45,196 bases of DNA from NCBI GenBank assembly GCA_958422985.1, contig CATZPY010000011.1, positions 1 to 45,196 of the forward strand. The letters run 5' to 3'. The first letter of the stretch is position 1, and every line of letters begins with the position of its first letter. The stretch is from an uncultured Clostridium sp. GTDB taxonomy: Bacteria > Bacillota > Clostridia > TANB77 > CAG-508. The notes under the pieces were generated by a model. The model searched no databases. It had not been told where the DNA came from and saw only the letters and a program-made list of their open reading frames with translations. Made by a program: the position numbers and the translations under genes. This document shows, one piece after another, positions 34,601-43,194 of the stretch.

Positions 34601-37600
34601 TCAAACTTCCAGTTTTGTGCTTTATTGTTTTCCAAATTTACATACATTTGTAAGTTATTTTCATTCTCATTTAGCGCATTTCTAACATCTATTACTTTTC
34701 CTTCTTTGCTTGCCATATTTACTATTTTATATGTATTCTCTGAAAGTCTTACTATTCTCCATAACTGTTTCTTATCGTTTGCTTTATATTCCCTTTGTGT
34801 TATTTCTGAACCATTAGCATCACAATCGCCCGAAGCTTCTAAGTATAAATTACTATGTTTTGCTTTTATTCTATACACTTCACCAGACTCTATTTTCTCT
34901 TTGTCTGCAAGTAAATTGTTTCCATCAATATCGTGTAATTTTAATTTCTGAGTAGCTTTTCCTTCCCACTTAGATATTACAATATCTATTCCATTTTCTT
35001 TTGAATCTTCTTTTAGTGTTATACAATATTCTTCTTTTGCCTTACTCATAAGTCTTATTGTTCCATCACCATTGTCTATTGCCTTCCAAAGTTGATTATC
35101 TCCTGAATGTTTCTGGTATTGTTGTAATTTTAGAGTATTTGTATCTACATCTACTGCTTTATTCGAATGTCTTGCAATTAATGAAAAATAGCCATCTTCT
35201 TTATTTTCCACTATAAATGCCTTATTAGGATATCCTTCTAAATATTCCCACTGTTGTATTGGAACACCATTTCCAGTTTTTACTCCATTCACATCAAAAA
35301 CATTATTACTACTTACAAATTGTATATTATAAATCTTTCCATTTTCTGGCATAGTAGCACTATTAGTTTCTTCTATTCTTGATTTAATTACATTTCCATA
35401 TTCATCATATTCATAACTATATTCTTGTCCCGAATTGTTATATGCTTTTTTTAATCTGTTTCGTTCATTATAATCATATTCATATGTAAATTTTCCACCT
35501 TTAGCATTCATGGATGTCGCTATTTTTCCATTTGATGCATAATTAAAATTACTATTTTGTTTTGCCTTATCTACTGTAGAAATAATATTTCCATTGCTAT
35601 CATATTGGTAGCTAGTTCCTTTTGTTTCTTTAAATAATCCTATATTATCCCAAAAAGTATCATTTGCACCATAATTATTTATTAAATGAATATCTATAGA
35701 CTTATAATCGCTGTCTGCAATAATCTCTTTAGACATAAATTGCCAATGTGATGTATCTGTATTTACAAATGAATCATACCACTGTGCTGTATTATCGTTT
35801 CTTACTATTGCTATAGTTAAACTTACTGTTTTTCCTCCTGGACCTCCATCTTGTAATCCAAGTGATTTAACCCAATATGATAAATTAAAAACATCTCCTT
35901 TTTTTCCTGAAATTGCTATACTTTGAAATAATTTTCTTTCTTCATATGCTGTTCCCCATGTTTTATAAACATTATTATTATCTATATTTATGACACAATC
36001 ATTTCCATCATTATGTGCAATTTTTGTCCAGTTATCTAGTCCATTATCAAAATACGCATTTTTTACAAGATTTCCTGGTGTTTCCTTAACAGATATTAAA
36101 TTGGATTCTAGCAATAGTTTATTCTTAGATACTCCTTCATTTCCATACTCAAACATTTTTCCATATGCATTATTTATGTTATTTCCTTCTTTTCCAAAAT
36201 CTCCTACACTTATAGTTCTTCCAGAATTATCAAAAGTATATACATTTGTATAGCCTTCTTCATTAATGAACTTTGTTGTATTATTTTCATACTCTATTCC
36301 TAAATAAGCTCCTTCTTCATTATTTCTACCATATTGTTTTATACTTTTTACTCTATTTACTTTTTGCCTATAGTAGTCATATAAAAAATATGAGTTATCT
36401 ATATTTTGAGCTTTTGTTAATAAATTTAAATTATCATATTCATACCATGAACTTTTTCCATCTGGATATTTTATTTGTATTAAGTTTCCATTTGAATTAT
36501 AAAAATACTCTGTCTTTCTTCCAGTTAAATCTTTTATTGTAGATAGTTTACCATTACTATATTCTAAATTTACATTTGTTCCCGAAGTATCTGTTATTGA
36601 ATTTATAGTTCCATTTCCATCTAAGTTAATGATTATTTTTTCTTTTTCCGAATTTTCTATTTCATATAATTGCCATTTATCTTTTATCTTTTTAAAACGC
36701 TGTTTGCTTCCAACACTATCAATTATTGTAAAAATATTATTTTCTAGTGTTAATCTTAAATTTAATCCGTCCTCATCTATATAGGTATTACCTATTTTCT
36801 TAAAATAATGTTCTGTACCGTCTTCATCTAAAAATCTTGCATATTCTATGTTATTAATATTTACTAAATTAATTTGTTGTTTATAGTTTAATTTAAATCC
36901 CCTTCCGACTTCAGAATCATCATTTCTATTATTAGTATTATAAATATGCGAAATTCCTATATTAATTCTTTCTCCTGGAGTAGTAACATCTGAATGTATT
37001 AATGTTAAATTTCCATTATAATCATTTGTATTTATAGTTCCCGCTCTTCCTAATTCTTGTGCATGATAACTCATTTTTCCTTCTATACCAGTTTGGTTTC
37101 TATAAACAATTTGTATCATCGGTCTCCCTTGCATATATGCTGAATGTGTATTGGCAGAAACAAAATATGCATCTGATTGATTATAATTATATCTTTCTGC
37201 ATTATCCTTTAACATAATTCCATAATTATTACCATTTACATACCAGTCTTTTACTATAGATGTAATATTAAAATAATTATATTTAAAAGGTGAATTTGGA
37301 TCATATTTGTATTTAATATAATCCGTTATATGTTGATCATAATTATTATTGCAATTGTCCCAAGATGCCCATTCTTCATTCCAATCTGCGGTCATTTTAT
37401 GTACATTTATTTGCATTTCATTTTGTGAAGGTGTCCATTCTTCTGTGTCTGGGTAATTGCATATATCTAGCATAGCTGCAATAACTTGGTCTCCTGCTCT
37501 TAATTCTGGTAAATTAAATTTGATTAAACCTCTTGGTGGATTCTTTAATCTGTTGTTACTTCCTATTCTTATGATGTGTGCTTTATGCCTATTTGGTGTT

Positions 37601-38751
37601 CTAGAATCTCCTTTAAATATAAAGGTATCTTGTATATTTCTATAATCTAATGAAGTATTTATAGTTGGATCTATTGTAATTGGATATTCTCTTTCTTTTG
37701 CTTCTATCCAGTCTTTACTTGGTATAATCTCTACTATATATCTGTTATCTTCATCTATTAGATTAACTTCTATATCTGTTGATTGTTCTAATTTATTATC
37801 AAACATATATGGTGCTTCTATCTTATATATAACCTCATCTGTATTTTCACTTGTCACCAAAATTTCCTTATTTTCATTTAGTGACATCCTCATGTTATTT
37901 ACTTCGTATTCAAAAACGTATTTTTCTTGTACACTTTCTTTATTTTTTATTATAATGCTTTCTTTGACTGAATCTGCTGTATTGGAATATTCTAAATCTG
38001 TATTATCTAAAATATTCTCATATTGAATTTGTGAAAAAACATTCTCTTGCTCTATTATATCTGTATTTTCGCTATTATATAAAATATTTAGTTTCTTGTT
38101 CTTTTCATTTTTTACTTTAGGATTTTTTATTTTAGCTTTTACTTTATTTATCTTTATCTCCTTTTGAGTTGAATTATTTTGTATTTCTTTAATAATATTT
38201 TCTGTTAAAATGCCATTTTGTGTTTTATTTTCATTTTGTATGTTATTTATTTTATTTTTTCTGTCATTACCTATGAACTTCCATTTGATTTCATTTTGTC
38301 CTTTCTTTATTTTTCCAATTTCACAATCTTCTAAAATTTCTTTTGAATACTGAATACTATATAGACCTTGGTTATTTTGTATGTTTTCTCCGTTTTCAGT
38401 TAATCGATTGTCTATCTCTTCTAGCTTTCCATTTTCTTCATAGTGTACATTACTTGGGTAGACAGTAACTAAACTACTTCCATCACTCATAAAAAAAGTT
38501 TTTTCGTTTAATTTTCTTTTAGATATATCCTCACCTAATATATTTCGTGTTTTTTCGCCCTCTTTATTCCTATTATTTTCTCTTTCGTTTAATTCTTCTG
38601 TTGTTAGCTTAGTACTATCTTTGTTTTGTTTAGCTTTAATACTTATAGCATTTACAAAATTTTCATTAGATGTAATTGTTATTGTTATTATTAGTAATAT
38701 TGCTATTATTTTTATATTAAGCCATTTTAGTTTTTCCCTCCATTTCTTCAT
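31660..38751 (-). CDS. WapA-like RHS/YD-repeat secreted toxin with GIY-YIG nuclease-like C-terminus
   Basis: 2363 residues. Signal peptide: KKWREKLK, then a hydrophobic core to about residue 35 (NFVNA). Then: a prodomain-like charged region (40-360); a DNRLRE-like domain (365-555: RNIQDTFIFKGDSR, GLIKFNLPEL); RHS/YD repeats (620-890); a jelly-roll-like insert (890-1047: NAYFDNGLDNWTK); about three ricin-type beta-trefoil units (1135-1585: QLWKAIDNGDGTIRLMSK); more YD repeats; and the core end YRYDSETELYYLNDRYYDSE IGRF (2140-2160). After a hydrophobic stretch (2192-2210) comes a GIY-YIG-like domain (2245-2363: YTVYVL, VRYVGRT, RREKEH, EEARGVEQIL). RHS shells deliver such tips into neighbours; here the tip is predicted to cut nucleic acid. 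AGGAGG precedes ATG. Candidate immunity genes follow directly. Confidence 0.9.
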   Translation of the reverse strand: MKKWREKLKWLNIKIIAILLIITITITSNENFVNAISIKAKQNKDSTKLTTEELNERENNRNKEGEKTRNILGEDISKRKLNEKTFFMSDGSSLVTVYPSNVHYEENGKLEEIDNRLTENGENIQNNQGLYSIQYSKEILEDCEIGKIKKGQNEIKWKFIGNDRKNKINNIQNENKTQNGILTENIIKEIQNNSTQKEIKINKVKAKIKNPKVKNEKNKKLNILYNSENTDIIEQENVFSQIQYENILDNTDLEYSNTADSVKESIIIKNKESVQEKYVFEYEVNNMRMSLNENKEILVTSENTDEVIYKIEAPYMFDNKLEQSTDIEVNLIDEDNRYIVEIIPSKDWIEAKEREYPITIDPTINTSLDYRNIQDTFIFKGDSRTPNRHKAHIIRIGSNNRLKNPPRGLIKFNLPELRAGDQVIAAMLDICNYPDTEEWTPSQNEMQINVHKMTADWNEEWASWDNCNNNYDQHITDYIKYKYDPNSPFKYNYFNITSIVKDWYVNGNNYGIMLKDNAERYNYNQSDAYFVSANTHSAYMQGRPMIQIVYRNQTGIEGKMSYHAQELGRAGTINTNDYNGNLTLIHSDVTTPGERINIGISHIYNTNNRNDDSEVGRGFKLNYKQQINLVNINNIEYARFLDEDGTEHYFKKIGNTYIDEDGLNLRLTLENNIFTIIDSVGSKQRFKKIKDKWQLYEIENSEKEKIIINLDGNGTINSITDTSGTNVNLEYSNGKLSTIKDLTGRKTEYFYNSNGNLIQIKYPDGKSSWYEYDNLNLLTKAQNIDNSYFLYDYYRQKVNRVKSIKQYGRNNEEGAYLGIEYENNTTKFINEEGYTNVYTFDNSGRTISVGDFGKEGNNINNAYGKMFEYGNEGVSKNKLLLESNLISVKETPGNLVKNAYFDNGLDNWTKIAHNDGNDCVINIDNNNVYKTWGTAYEERKLFQSIAISGKKGDVFNLSYWVKSLGLQDGGPGGKTVSLTIAIVRNDNTAQWYDSFVNTDTSHWQFMSKEIIADSDYKSIDIHLINNYGANDTFWDNIGLFKETKGTSYQYDSNGNIISTVDKAKQNSNFNYASNGKIATSMNAKGGKFTYEYDYNERNRLKKAYNNSGQEYSYEYDEYGNVIKSRIEETNSATMPENGKIYNIQFVSSNNVFDVNGVKTGNGVPIQQWEYLEGYPNKAFIVENKEDGYFSLIARHSNKAVDVDTNTLKLQQYQKHSGDNQLWKAIDNGDGTIRLMSKAKEEYCITLKEDSKENGIDIVISKWEGKATQKLKLHDIDGNNLLADKEKIESGEVYRIKAKHSNLYLEASGDCDANGSEITQREYKANDKKQLWRIVRLSENTYKIVNMASKEGKVIDVRNALNENENNLQMYVNLENNKAQNWKFDKNSDGTYTIKSRIGDISKAITIYQNSSEIGFKSVIYDINYKDNQKFYLEKVDMFDIDIGSTYKIKAKHSDKYIGINGTNIEQQSSNELNTQRWKIKRLHNGYYKILSVEDNNNVIDIENANTEMGANVRVTKNSDETRKEQEFEFVPTGDGCYSIRPRLTLGKRCLDVAEAKKEDGVNVWSWGICNSDAQKFYLEEVIPSEEKKYIETTGEYSEDGRYLASMKDQLGNKTKYEYDTNRGLTLKEIDPKGNATNYEYDTKTDNLQKISKKVGNQEYSNAYTYENDNIKTITHNGTKYSYNYDGFGNVKDIYIGNQLMKTTKYGPKSGNIDEIIYGNSQNVKYKYDRFNRIVKKEKVTGNIEYVYDSKSNLKTVADNSIGLTTNYTYDLADRVTGIDYSNNFKINYEYDLNNNVNNVKYNFNNKEYSTNYSFGGDNNINSLSFDKTIQQTNYDRLLRISSKNIINENSTYKTEYKYVNANDKNKTTTLLESIKNGNEDEIKYIYDELGNIKEIYKGNNIIVNYYYDELGQVIRENNKEQNKTYIYEYDIGGNITNKNVYEYTDKEITNQPTEIIEYIYNNANWKDQLTSYNGKEIIYDAVGNIISYNGNEYTWQNGRELATLRNNEKNLNISYKYNDDGIRTEKTANGKTTKYYLDGDIVIFEDRNGDILFYQYDENNNLIGFTYNNEQYYYIKNGQNDIIGILNNELKKIASYSYDSWGNLISVKDENNNEVINNEKHIGIINEYRYRGYRYDSETELYYLNDRYYDSEIGRFINSDEFLVTDDSLLSNNMFAYGKNNPINNIEVNGNFATAVIGTAIGLGTIIRGVAAALLATTITIATSKLIEKASEKLKQNRKNQDRGYTVYVLREKNSDGLKGTVRYVGRTKNRERREKEHLKDPIKGKLSFDPLFDSNLTLEEARGVEQILMIAYHTRNSFAEPGLNMRNGIGLGNPLLGKFMESGKNILANIAEDEIRNWYEGY

Positions 38752-38796
38752 AAATTTTACTCCTCCTTTTTTACTTATTAGGCTATGCCCATATAT

Positions 38797-38834
38797 GCAA
38801 AAAACTCGCTAAATGTATTTAACATTAGCGAGTT
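38797..38834 (-). terminator. Terminator of the dapF-dapL-lepB operon, in front of the RHS gene
   Basis: Minus strand: AACTCGCTAATGT - loop - ACATTTAGCGAGTT, one bulged A, then TTTT. It lies about 95 bases past lepB and about 46 bases upstream of the RHS start. 38835-38929 holds no gene. No convincing promoter is seen between hairpin and RHS. Confidence 0.75.
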
Positions 38835-38929
38835 GCATAACAAATTTGTGTAGTACTTTTTCCTACATAAACAACCTTATAAATTTTTAATATCCCCTTA
38901 TTTTTCATATCTATTTTCCCTTTTATTAT

Positions 38930-39568
38930 TTATTCAACTTTTCCAAATTTATCAAATGGCCAAAATCTAAAAAGCACTATACTTTCTATCTTATCTTGTG
39001 GCACACATCCAAATGCTCTACAATCATGGCTTTCTGATCTGTTATCTCCCATAGCAAATACAGTTCCTTCTGGTACAACAAAATCTAGCACCAAACCACC
39101 TTCTGCTTCTGTTTTTACACTATTTGATAAATACTCTTCTTTATATTCTGCTCCATTTATATAAACTTTACCATTTTGAATTTTAACATGTTCACCTGGT
39201 AAGGCAATTACTCTTTTTATATAACTTGTTTTACCTATTTCTAAAACATTATGAACGAATTTATTAAATCCACCTTCAGGCTCTTTATATCTTGCTATAG
39301 GTGACTCTTTAAATTCTGACTCTGTTAAATAATCTTCTATTGGCGCTTCAAATGTAATAATATCTCCTTTTTCTGGAAGCTTATTACTTAGCCTTATTGT
39401 TCTATTTAATATTAATCTTTGCCCTTCTATTAGTGTAGGCTTCATAGAAACAGATCTAACTTGGGTTGGAGTCATTATATAATATCGTATCCACAACCCT
39501 AAAACTACTGCTATAATAATGCATATTATCCATTCTAGAATATTTTTTAGTTCTTCATTAATATTCAT
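38930..39568 (-). CDS. lepB: Signal peptidase I
   Basis: Membrane serine protease that removes signal peptides from exported proteins. 212 residues. One N-terminal membrane helix (about 11-31), catalytic Ser41 (RSVSMKPTLIEGQ), general-base Lys118 (SYIKRVIALPGEHVKI), and the box E motif GDNRSESHDCRAFGCVP. Third gene after dapF and dapL, 25 bases from dapL. Although it neighbours the giant secreted RHS protein, the intervening terminator suggests separate transcription. Confidence 0.95.
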   Translation of the reverse strand: MNINEELKNILEWIICIIIAVVLGLWIRYYIMTPTQVRSVSMKPTLIEGQRLILNRTIRLSNKLPEKGDIITFEAPIEDYLTESEFKESPIARYKEPEGGFNKFVHNVLEIGKTSYIKRVIALPGEHVKIQNGKVYINGAEYKEEYLSNSVKTEAEGGLVLDFVVPEGTVFAMGDNRSESHDCRAFGCVPQDKIESIVLFRFWPFDKFGKVE

Positions 39569-39593
39569 TTTTATAATTGCCTCCTAGCTTATA

Positions 39594-40832
39594 CTAGAAT
39601 TGCAATGTTTCTTTAATTCTCTTCATTGCTTCTTCTGTATTTTTTCTTTCACCAAATGCTGTTAGTCTAAAATATCCTTCACCACTTGGTCCAAATCCAA
39701 CTCCTGGTGTTCCTACAATATTCGCTTTTTCTAATAACATATCAAAAAATTCCCAAGATTTCATATTGTTTGGAACTTTAATCCATATATATGGAGAATT
39801 TATGCCTCCACAGTATTGTATTCCAACCTCATCTAATCCTTCTCTTATTATTTTAGCATTTTCTAAATAATATTTAATATTTTCTTTTATCTCTTTTTGT
39901 CCTTCTTCTGTATAAATAGCCTCGGCAGCTCTTTGAGTTATATATGAAACTCCATTAAATTTTGTACATTGTCTTCTATTCCATAATTTATTTAAACTAA
40001 CTTCTTTTCCATTATTTAATTTTATTTTTAGTTCCTTAGGAACTATTGTATATGCACATCTTATTCCTGTGAATCCCGCTGTTTTTGAAAAACTCTTAAA
40101 TTCTATAGCAACTTCTTTTGCTCCTTCTATTTCATATATAGTATGAGGAATATTTTCTTCAGTTATAAATGCCTCATATGCAGCATCATATAAAATAATA
40201 GAATTATTTTCTTTAGCATATTTTACCCATCTAGCTAATTCTTCTTTTGATATAACTGTTCCTGTTGGATTATTTGGAAAACATAAATATATAATGTCTG
40301 GAATTTCTTGTGGAAGTTCTGGTATAAAATCATTTTCATATGTACATGGTATATAAATAACTCCATCATATCTACCCGTTTCAGTATTATATTTACCTGT
40401 TCTTCCAGAAATTATGTTTGTATCTAAATATACCGGATAAACTGGATCTGTTATTGCAATTTTATTATTTATATCAAACAAATCCACAATGTTTCCGCAA
40501 TCACATTTCGATCCATCTGATATAAAAACTTCATCTGGCAATATTTGTATTCCTCTTCTTTCATAATCATATTTAACTATTGCTTTTCTTAAAAATTCAT
40601 ATCCTTGTTCTGGACCATAACCTCTAAAAGTATTACTTTTTCCTAGTTCATCTACTGCCTTTTTCATTTGCTCTATTATTTTATTTGCTATAGGCTTAGT
40701 TACATCTCCTATTCCTAGTTTTATAATATTTTTATCCGGATTATCTTGTTGATATTTTGATACTTTATTAGCTACTGTAGAAAACAAATAGCTATCTTCC
40801 ATTTTTAAAAAGTTTTCATTTATTTTTACCAT
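39594..40832 (-). CDS. dapL: LL-diaminopimelate aminotransferase
   Basis: PLP enzyme converting tetrahydrodipicolinate directly to LL-diaminopimelate, bypassing the acylated intermediates. 412 residues, family length. Begins VKINENFLKMEDSYLFSTVA, then IKLGIGDVTKPI, FRGYGPEQGYEFLR, VFISDGSKCD, LCFPNNPTGTVI, LYDAAYEAFI, the PLP lysine in EFKSFSKTAGFTGIRCAYT, and NSPYIWIKVP. It starts 2 bases after the dapF stop, and DapF uses its product, so the pair forms a lysine and peptidoglycan precursor module. Confidence 0.97.
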   Translation of the reverse strand: MVKINENFLKMEDSYLFSTVANKVSKYQQDNPDKNIIKLGIGDVTKPIANKIIEQMKKAVDELGKSNTFRGYGPEQGYEFLRKAIVKYDYERRGIQILPDEVFISDGSKCDCGNIVDLFDINNKIAITDPVYPVYLDTNIISGRTGKYNTETGRYDGVIYIPCTYENDFIPELPQEIPDIIYLCFPNNPTGTVISKEELARWVKYAKENNSIILYDAAYEAFITEENIPHTIYEIEGAKEVAIEFKSFSKTAGFTGIRCAYTIVPKELKIKLNNGKEVSLNKLWNRRQCTKFNGVSYITQRAAEAIYTEEGQKEIKENIKYYLENAKIIREGLDEVGIQYCGGINSPYIWIKVPNNMKSWEFFDMLLEKANIVGTPGVGFGPSGEGYFRLTAFGERKNTEEAMKRIKETLQF

Positions 40833-40834
40833 AA

Positions 40835-41665
40835 TTATAATCTCCCTTCAAAAACTGTAACAGCTGGGCCTGTCATATATACATGCTTATTATATTTATC
40901 CCATTCTATTTCCAATTTTCCTCCTAATAATTCTACTGTCACTTTTTCATCAAGTAGATTATTTACAATTCCTGCTACTACACTAGCACATGCTCCCGTT
41001 CCACATGCTAAAGTTTCACCTGCACCTCTTTCCCATACTCTCATCTTTATATACCTTTTGTTTACAATTTCTATAAACTCTACATTCGTTTTATTAGGAA
41101 ATTTTTCATTTATTTCCATCTGACTTCCATATTTTTCTACTTCAATATCTTCTATATTTTTTATAAAAGTTATAGCATGTGGATTACCCATAGATAAACA
41201 TGTAAATTTAAATTTTTTGTCATAAATTTCTATTTCTAAGTTTTTTACTATTTCTTTATTCGAAATCACTGGGATTTTTTTCGCTTCAAATATTGGTAGC
41301 CCCATATCTACTCTAACTGTATCTACTTTTCCTTTTGTTATGTTTAATTGAAGTTTTTTCACTCCTGCTAAAGTTTCAATTTTTAATATTGTTTTGTCTG
41401 TAAGTCTTTTATCATAAACAAATTTTCCTACACAACGTATTCCATTTCCACACATTTCAGCTTCGCTTCCATCTGAATTAAACATTTGCATCTTAAAATC
41501 TGCACGTTCACTTTTGCAAATTAGAATTAATCCATCTGAACCTACACCAAAATGCCTATCACTAATAATTTTAGATAGTAATGATGCGTTTTCTATCTTT
41601 TGATTTACCGCATCAATATAAACATAATCATTCCCTAATCCTTGCATCTTTGTAAATTCTATCAT
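40835..41665 (-). CDS. dapF: Diaminopimelate epimerase
   Basis: Converts LL- to meso-diaminopimelate. 276 residues. Both catalytic cysteines are present: Cys78 in MCGNGIRC and Cys221 in GAGETLACGTGACAS. The N-terminal FTKMQGLGNDYVYID and FGVGSDGLIL are typical. First gene of dapF-dapL-lepB, with an extended -10 promoter upstream. It is the conventional copy; a diverged paralogue lies at 43195-44025. Confidence 0.97.
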   Translation of the reverse strand: MIEFTKMQGLGNDYVYIDAVNQKIENASLLSKIISDRHFGVGSDGLILICKSERADFKMQMFNSDGSEAEMCGNGIRCVGKFVYDKRLTDKTILKIETLAGVKKLQLNITKGKVDTVRVDMGLPIFEAKKIPVISNKEIVKNLEIEIYDKKFKFTCLSMGNPHAITFIKNIEDIEVEKYGSQMEINEKFPNKTNVEFIEIVNKRYIKMRVWERGAGETLACGTGACASVVAGIVNNLLDEKVTVELLGGKLEIEWDKYNKHVYMTGPAVTVFEGRL

Positions 41666-41728
41666 AGCTATTCACTTCTTTAATATATCAAATTCTAGAA
41701 AATTATAATTATATTTTTTCTAGTTAGC

Positions 41729-41757
41729 ATTCTATCATATTAGATTTTTTTTGTAAA
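41729..41757 (-). promoter_or_regulatory. Promoter of dapF-dapL-lepB
   Basis: Minus strand: -35 TTTACA (41752-41757), 17-base spacer, extended -10 TGA-TAGAAT (41729-41734). Confidence 0.7.
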
Positions 41758-41823
41758 TTATTTTATTTTAAGCTATATTGTTTTGTTTTTTAATTATTTT
41801 TGCTTCTACAATTTATAACTATA

Positions 41824-43089
41824 TTATTTTGCATCATCTTGTATGTAATTAATTACATCACCATAAATATAAAAACTTCCTACAATAAAAATTGTATAAT
41901 TTTCATATTCTTTAAAAGACTTATTTATTGCTCCTTCTAAATTTATAGCAATTACATTCTTTGCACCCAGCTTTATAGCTTCTTCTTTTAGTATCTCTTT
42001 ATCCCAATATCTTTCTTCACTATTGCCAGAAGTAAAAATATAAGTTCCATTCTTTTCTTGTACTAATAGTTTTAAAATTGTTTTATAATCTTTTGATTTT
42101 AATAAAGATATAATATATACTTTTTTATTGTCCTTATAATACATATTAACAGAATTTATAAAGTTTTTTATTGCAAGTTCATTATGTCCTCCATCATATA
42201 TAATTGTTGGATTATTATATAATGTTTCGAACCTCCCTTTATGTATTACACTTTCTAGTCCTTCTTTTACTTTTTCTTCTGGTAACTTATAATTTTCTTT
42301 TAGAATATTTACTGCTTCTAAACAAATGCTTGCATTATATATTTGTGACTTTCCTTTAAGCTTTACTTTAATATTTTTGTAATCTTTATAATCAAACTCT
42401 TGAAACTCATTATTATATGAATAATTCTTTACATCTTCTCTTTTTATTAAATATAGTTTATTATTTTCCTCTTTACATTTATCAATAATCACCTTGTCAG
42501 CTTCATTTTCTTGGCAAATATATACAGTTTTTGAATTTTTCTTTATTATTCCTGCTTTTTGCAAAGCAATTTCTTCTATACTATTTCCTAAAAATTGCAT
42601 ATGATCATATCCTATAGAATTTATTATTGAAATCTCTGGATATATAATATTTGTACAATCATACATTCCACCTAGTCCTACTTCCATAACTACTATGTCA
42701 CAATTTTTTCTAAAAAAATATATTATTGCCATTATTGTTTCTAGTTCAAAAAGAGTAATATCTTCTTTACCATATTCCATAATTAAAGGCTCTAGCTCTT
42801 CTATAATTTTTTCCATTTCTTCATTAGATATATTTATATTATTAATACTAATTCTTTCATTATATTCTATTAAATGTGGTGATATAAATTTTCCAACTTT
42901 ATATCCAGATTTTAATAAAATATTTGTCATCATTTCTGTGCAACTACCTTTTCCATTCGTCCCTGCTATATGTATAAATTTTAATTTTTCTTGTGGATTA
43001 TTTAATTTTTTCATAAAATATTCCATTGTTTCTAATGATTGCTTCTTTTTTCCATGTGAAAAGCTTTGTAAATATTTTTCTACATTCAT
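41824..43089 (-). CDS. folC: Folylpolyglutamate / dihydrofolate synthase
   Basis: Mur-ligase-fold enzyme that adds glutamate to folates (and in many bacteria to dihydropteroate). 421 residues. ATP-binding loop HIAGTNGKGSCTEMMTNILL, then KVGKFISPHLIEYNERI, VVMEVGLGGMYDCTNI, NSIGYDHMQFLG, and IYDGGHNELAI in the C-terminal domain. A GGAG site precedes ATG. Single-gene unit between its own promoter and the dapF promoter region. Neighbouring genes are not folate-related. Confidence 0.95.
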   Translation of the reverse strand: MNVEKYLQSFSHGKKKQSLETMEYFMKKLNNPQEKLKFIHIAGTNGKGSCTEMMTNILLKSGYKVGKFISPHLIEYNERISINNINISNEEMEKIIEELEPLIMEYGKEDITLFELETIMAIIYFFRKNCDIVVMEVGLGGMYDCTNIIYPEISIINSIGYDHMQFLGNSIEEIALQKAGIIKKNSKTVYICQENEADKVIIDKCKEENNKLYLIKREDVKNYSYNNEFQEFDYKDYKNIKVKLKGKSQIYNASICLEAVNILKENYKLPEEKVKEGLESVIHKGRFETLYNNPTIIYDGGHNELAIKNFINSVNMYYKDNKKVYIISLLKSKDYKTILKLLVQEKNGTYIFTSGNSEERYWDKEILKEEAIKLGAKNVIAINLEGAINKSFKEYENYTIFIVGSFYIYGDVINYIQDDAK

Positions 43090-43119
43090 TCTACTTACTC
43101 CTATTTTAGTATATTACTA

Positions 43120-43148
43120 GTTTTATCATATTTTTTCTATATTGTATA
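43120..43148 (-). promoter_or_regulatory. Promoter of folC
   Basis: Minus strand: -35 TATACA (43143-43148), 17-base spacer, extended -10 TGA-TAAAAC (43120-43125). Confidence 0.5.
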
Positions 43149-43194
43149 GTATACTTAGGATGATATTATAAAAACAAATTTTATATTTTTTTAA

